64,000 nt of DNA from Lasioglossum baleicum. Its lineage: Eukaryota > Arthropoda > Insecta > Hymenoptera > Halictidae. The notes beneath the pieces are model-generated. The model was not told where the DNA came from and did no database searches. It saw only the letters and a list, made by a program, of their open reading frames with translations. Location of the stretch: contig NC_134943.1 in the NCBI RefSeq assembly GCF_051020765.1, forward strand, positions 11,594,001 through 11,658,000, in the 5' to 3' direction. Position 1 is the first letter of the stretch. The number at the start of each line of letters is the position of its first letter. This document shows, one piece after another, positions 61,501 to 64,000 of this stretch. A program made the translations under genes and the position numbers.

Positions 61501-64000
61501 GTGTAAAGATTCGCATGAATTCTCTGCATACAAAATCGGACACCCTCGGCGAAGCAATGCAGATCGATTAGACTAAAATCATTTTCTGACAGGATCTTCA
61601 TGCATTTGTGGGTTCTCGAAGTTTTCCGAAAAATGCCAGAGTCTAATTTATTTCAGACCTGCAGAGGCTACTACCTTTGGAAATAAGATTTCATTCGATT
61701 CCACTGTCTCAAAATTCGTCTACAACAATTGTAAACTGCACGAACATTTATGCTGCCAATACAGATCGATTCGAGAAGAAAGGTTGACTTCCGAAAGCGT
61801 CACCGGTTGCAATCCCAGTTCCGGTTATTTTCCCAGCGCGGATCGTGCATAAAGAGAACGGTCCAGCGACGGGTTTCTGCGAGGAACACAGAAAACAAGG
61901 GAGCATTGTCTCGGTGAACTCGCGGAATCACGGATTTCCTGCGTAAGGAACAACGAGGGAACCCTCTCCGTCGGATTAATTCCAGCGGTGCAACGCCGGC
62001 CTTTTTTTTTCATTCGAACGAATGCGCCGCGTTCTGAAATCCAATAAAGCACGGGGAAACAGCCGGACACGCCGGACGGTCCGGTCCGGTTCGGCAGAAA
62101 GCATCGGTTCCGATCCGTCGACGTGTGTACGCCTCGCAAAAAACGTTAATTACGCGAAGGCACCGCTAACGAGAAAAAGCTCGCGAAAGTTCCCCCTTTT
62201 TTTCCCTCTTCCGTCCTCACCTACCTCCCCCGTCGCTCGACTCCATTTCCTCATTTTTTCCCCTCGCGTTTCGCTGTCTTTTTTATCCGCCTCGCTTTTC
62301 CCCTTTCGAAAACAATGATACAGTGGAACCTCGTTTATCCGAACACGTCGGAATTTATTTTCCATCGTTTTCCTCGTGCGAGAGGACGTTCACCGCCGAT
62401 GTTAAATATTTTGCAGTTCAAATTTACATTCGATTTACACGAGCCGAGACATTCATTGTTTAAAAACAAATGTTTTACTGTATATCATAGTTGTATATTG
62501 ACTGACGTATTTATTTCATGCGCTAAAAACATATTTTATAATAACAAGTTTAACACTGTAGGATGTATCCCCACCGAAAGAATGAGGCGTTATGAAAAAT
62601 GCAGTATACAACAAAAGTTTCTTCAATATGCATTTAAACGTCTCCAAAAATATTGAACAATTTTTCTCGCGAACGAACCCACCGTGGATGTGGAGATTGG
62701 AGCTCCCTCTTTAAAGCAAACACTTAGAACATGAAATATGATTTTTCTTCTGGTCGTTTTATTGAATTTTTAGTGGAAGATGAGCTACCTTAAAGGTAAA
62801 GGTAAAGACGAAGTTTTTCGAAGTTCCAAACTAATTCTGAAAATCACAGGGAGGGTTTTAGGGACAGCTTGAAAAATCAGCGCCGCGTCTCACAGTTCGG
62901 AAAGTCCTACACTTTATTACGATGATAAAATTCGTTGGGGACGGAAGCGTTTGCGTATGATTAATTAGAATAAAAAGTATCGAAAGCATCGATTATCCCG
63001 AGAGAGGCATGACGATGCGCAACGAGGGCAACGTCGCAGACAGATGTTGTGCCTGGTACAGTCTTCCGTTTCCGGGACTCGGTGGACGACGTCCTGCTGT
63101 ACGATGCCCTCGATATTTCTGATTCTCTCTCTCTCTCTCTGTCTCTCTCGTTCCCACTGGACGTTTAGAAGGAAAATAATAGGATCGTTTCGGGGATGAA
63201 CGGCGTATCGGGATGTTAAGCTATTACTTAGCAACGCCGGCAAAGAAACGGCGGATGAGTCGACGTTTCTGCCGGCGGTTTTCTGCTTATCGCGTTCCGA
63301 ACGCTCGCGGAATTAGTGGATTGCTTCGTTTCTTCTCCCCGATGGAACAGCACTGCCATTTTTCTAATGAGATTGTTTTTTCGACCCCCTGGACGGTGGC
63401 GGAACGCGATAAAGGGATAAGTATCGTGTTGTCTGGAGAGCTGTCAATTTCCACACGCGGGAACACTTTCTTGTCGGTCATTTCGCTGCGAAGTGTCTGA
63501 GATTTTTCGTCGTTTTATCCTGAGGAATCTGAGATTATTATTATTATTTATTCATTGGTTTAAATCATGTGCGGTTTATATAGCACATATATATTACAAA
63601 TTATAGAACATATATGGATGATTATGTTACAATATGGCTTCGTGTCTAACTTGCAAATTAAATTTTAAGTGAGCATATCTTAATGAAATTAAAAATAATT
63701 TCCAGACTGCGGATATTTATGCAATTTTCAATTTTTGTAGACGAGATATCTCGTTCATAGCTTCGTTTCTTGGATATCGTGGCAGCGAGATATCTCGTCC
63801 ATTGTAGCGAAAGAGTTAAGACCTGGCCAGGATGAAATCCGTTTGAGATTTTGATGAGCCATTCAAGGGAAAGATGCAGGAGCTTGATGGGGCGAACGTT
63901 TAGTGATACGCGGAGAGATGTTGACACCGGTCCGCGATTTCGGAGCATATTGTGTGCACGCAGATTCTCGTTTTATAGTTGCAGTTGCGAGAGCGCCGGG
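58596..64000. other. Gene-free stretch to the window end
   Basis: A possible transposon terminus, ACAGTGGAACCTCGTTTATC, lies at about 62320. A TIR-family solo end, AGACTGCGGATATTTATGCA, lies at 63704, and a decayed minimal copy at 61588-61645. A (CT)n tract is at 63125-63148. The TGCGACCTAGATTGATCTTT motif at about 60688 recurs diverged at about 4628. No coding region recognised. Confidence 0.5.

Overview
The window looks like part of a compact insect nuclear genome, most likely a hymenopteran (bee, wasp or ant). This is inferred from high CpG content, alternating GC-rich and AT-rich blocks, many (CT/GA)n and (TA)n microsatellites, a dense load of short TA- and TTAA-flanked DNA transposons, and an arthropod-type Myc/Max/Mad-network gene. 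No prokaryotic, organellar or viral genes, tRNAs, rRNAs or CRISPR arrays were seen. Almost all long open frames are chance frames in GC-rich or low-complexity DNA.

The one cellular gene I can identify is on the minus strand: a Mnt/Mxd-family bHLH-leucine-zipper transcription factor. Two coding exons are clear. The exon at 23764-23878 carries loop and helices of the bHLH domain. The exon at 3738-4071 carries the leucine zipper and a Ser-rich tail. Both have canonical splice sites and compatible phases, joined across a 19.7-kb intron. The exon(s) for the basic region and N-terminal repressor domain (higher coordinates) and the final exon (below 3737) were not found. A 54-nt exon-like segment at 46279-46332, also minus strand, is a weak candidate exon.

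The remainder is intron or intergenic DNA shaped by transposons. Visible are: (i) TA-flanked mariner/Tc1-type MITEs and foldbacks (3341-3557, 6898-7587, 10618-11170, 13108-13797, 20320-20551, 35620-35811, 40675-40900, 48968-49462); (ii) two TTAA-flanked piggyBac-like MITEs sharing a CCGGTCATTTGACCGG core (631-915, 49634-49847); (iii) a high-copy short family whose ends read TAGACTGCGGATC...; (iv) decayed mariner transposase pieces (26627-26965, 36557-36890); (v) a non-LTR retrotransposon RNase H fragment with one nonsense codon (57830-58595).

Several degenerate tandem arrays are also present: about 150 bp at 2.0-2.5 kb, 212 bp at 18.4 kb, about 160 bp at 24.0-24.6 and 27.5-28.1 kb, and about 170 bp at 45.0-45.5 kb. 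A GC-rich block at 20.8-23.5 kb, just downstream of the bHLH exon, switches from purine-rich to pyrimidine-rich and may be regulatory. The main value of the window is an annotated Mnt-type locus with a transposon-filled giant intron and several undescribed-looking short repeat families. I did not find a novel multi-gene system.
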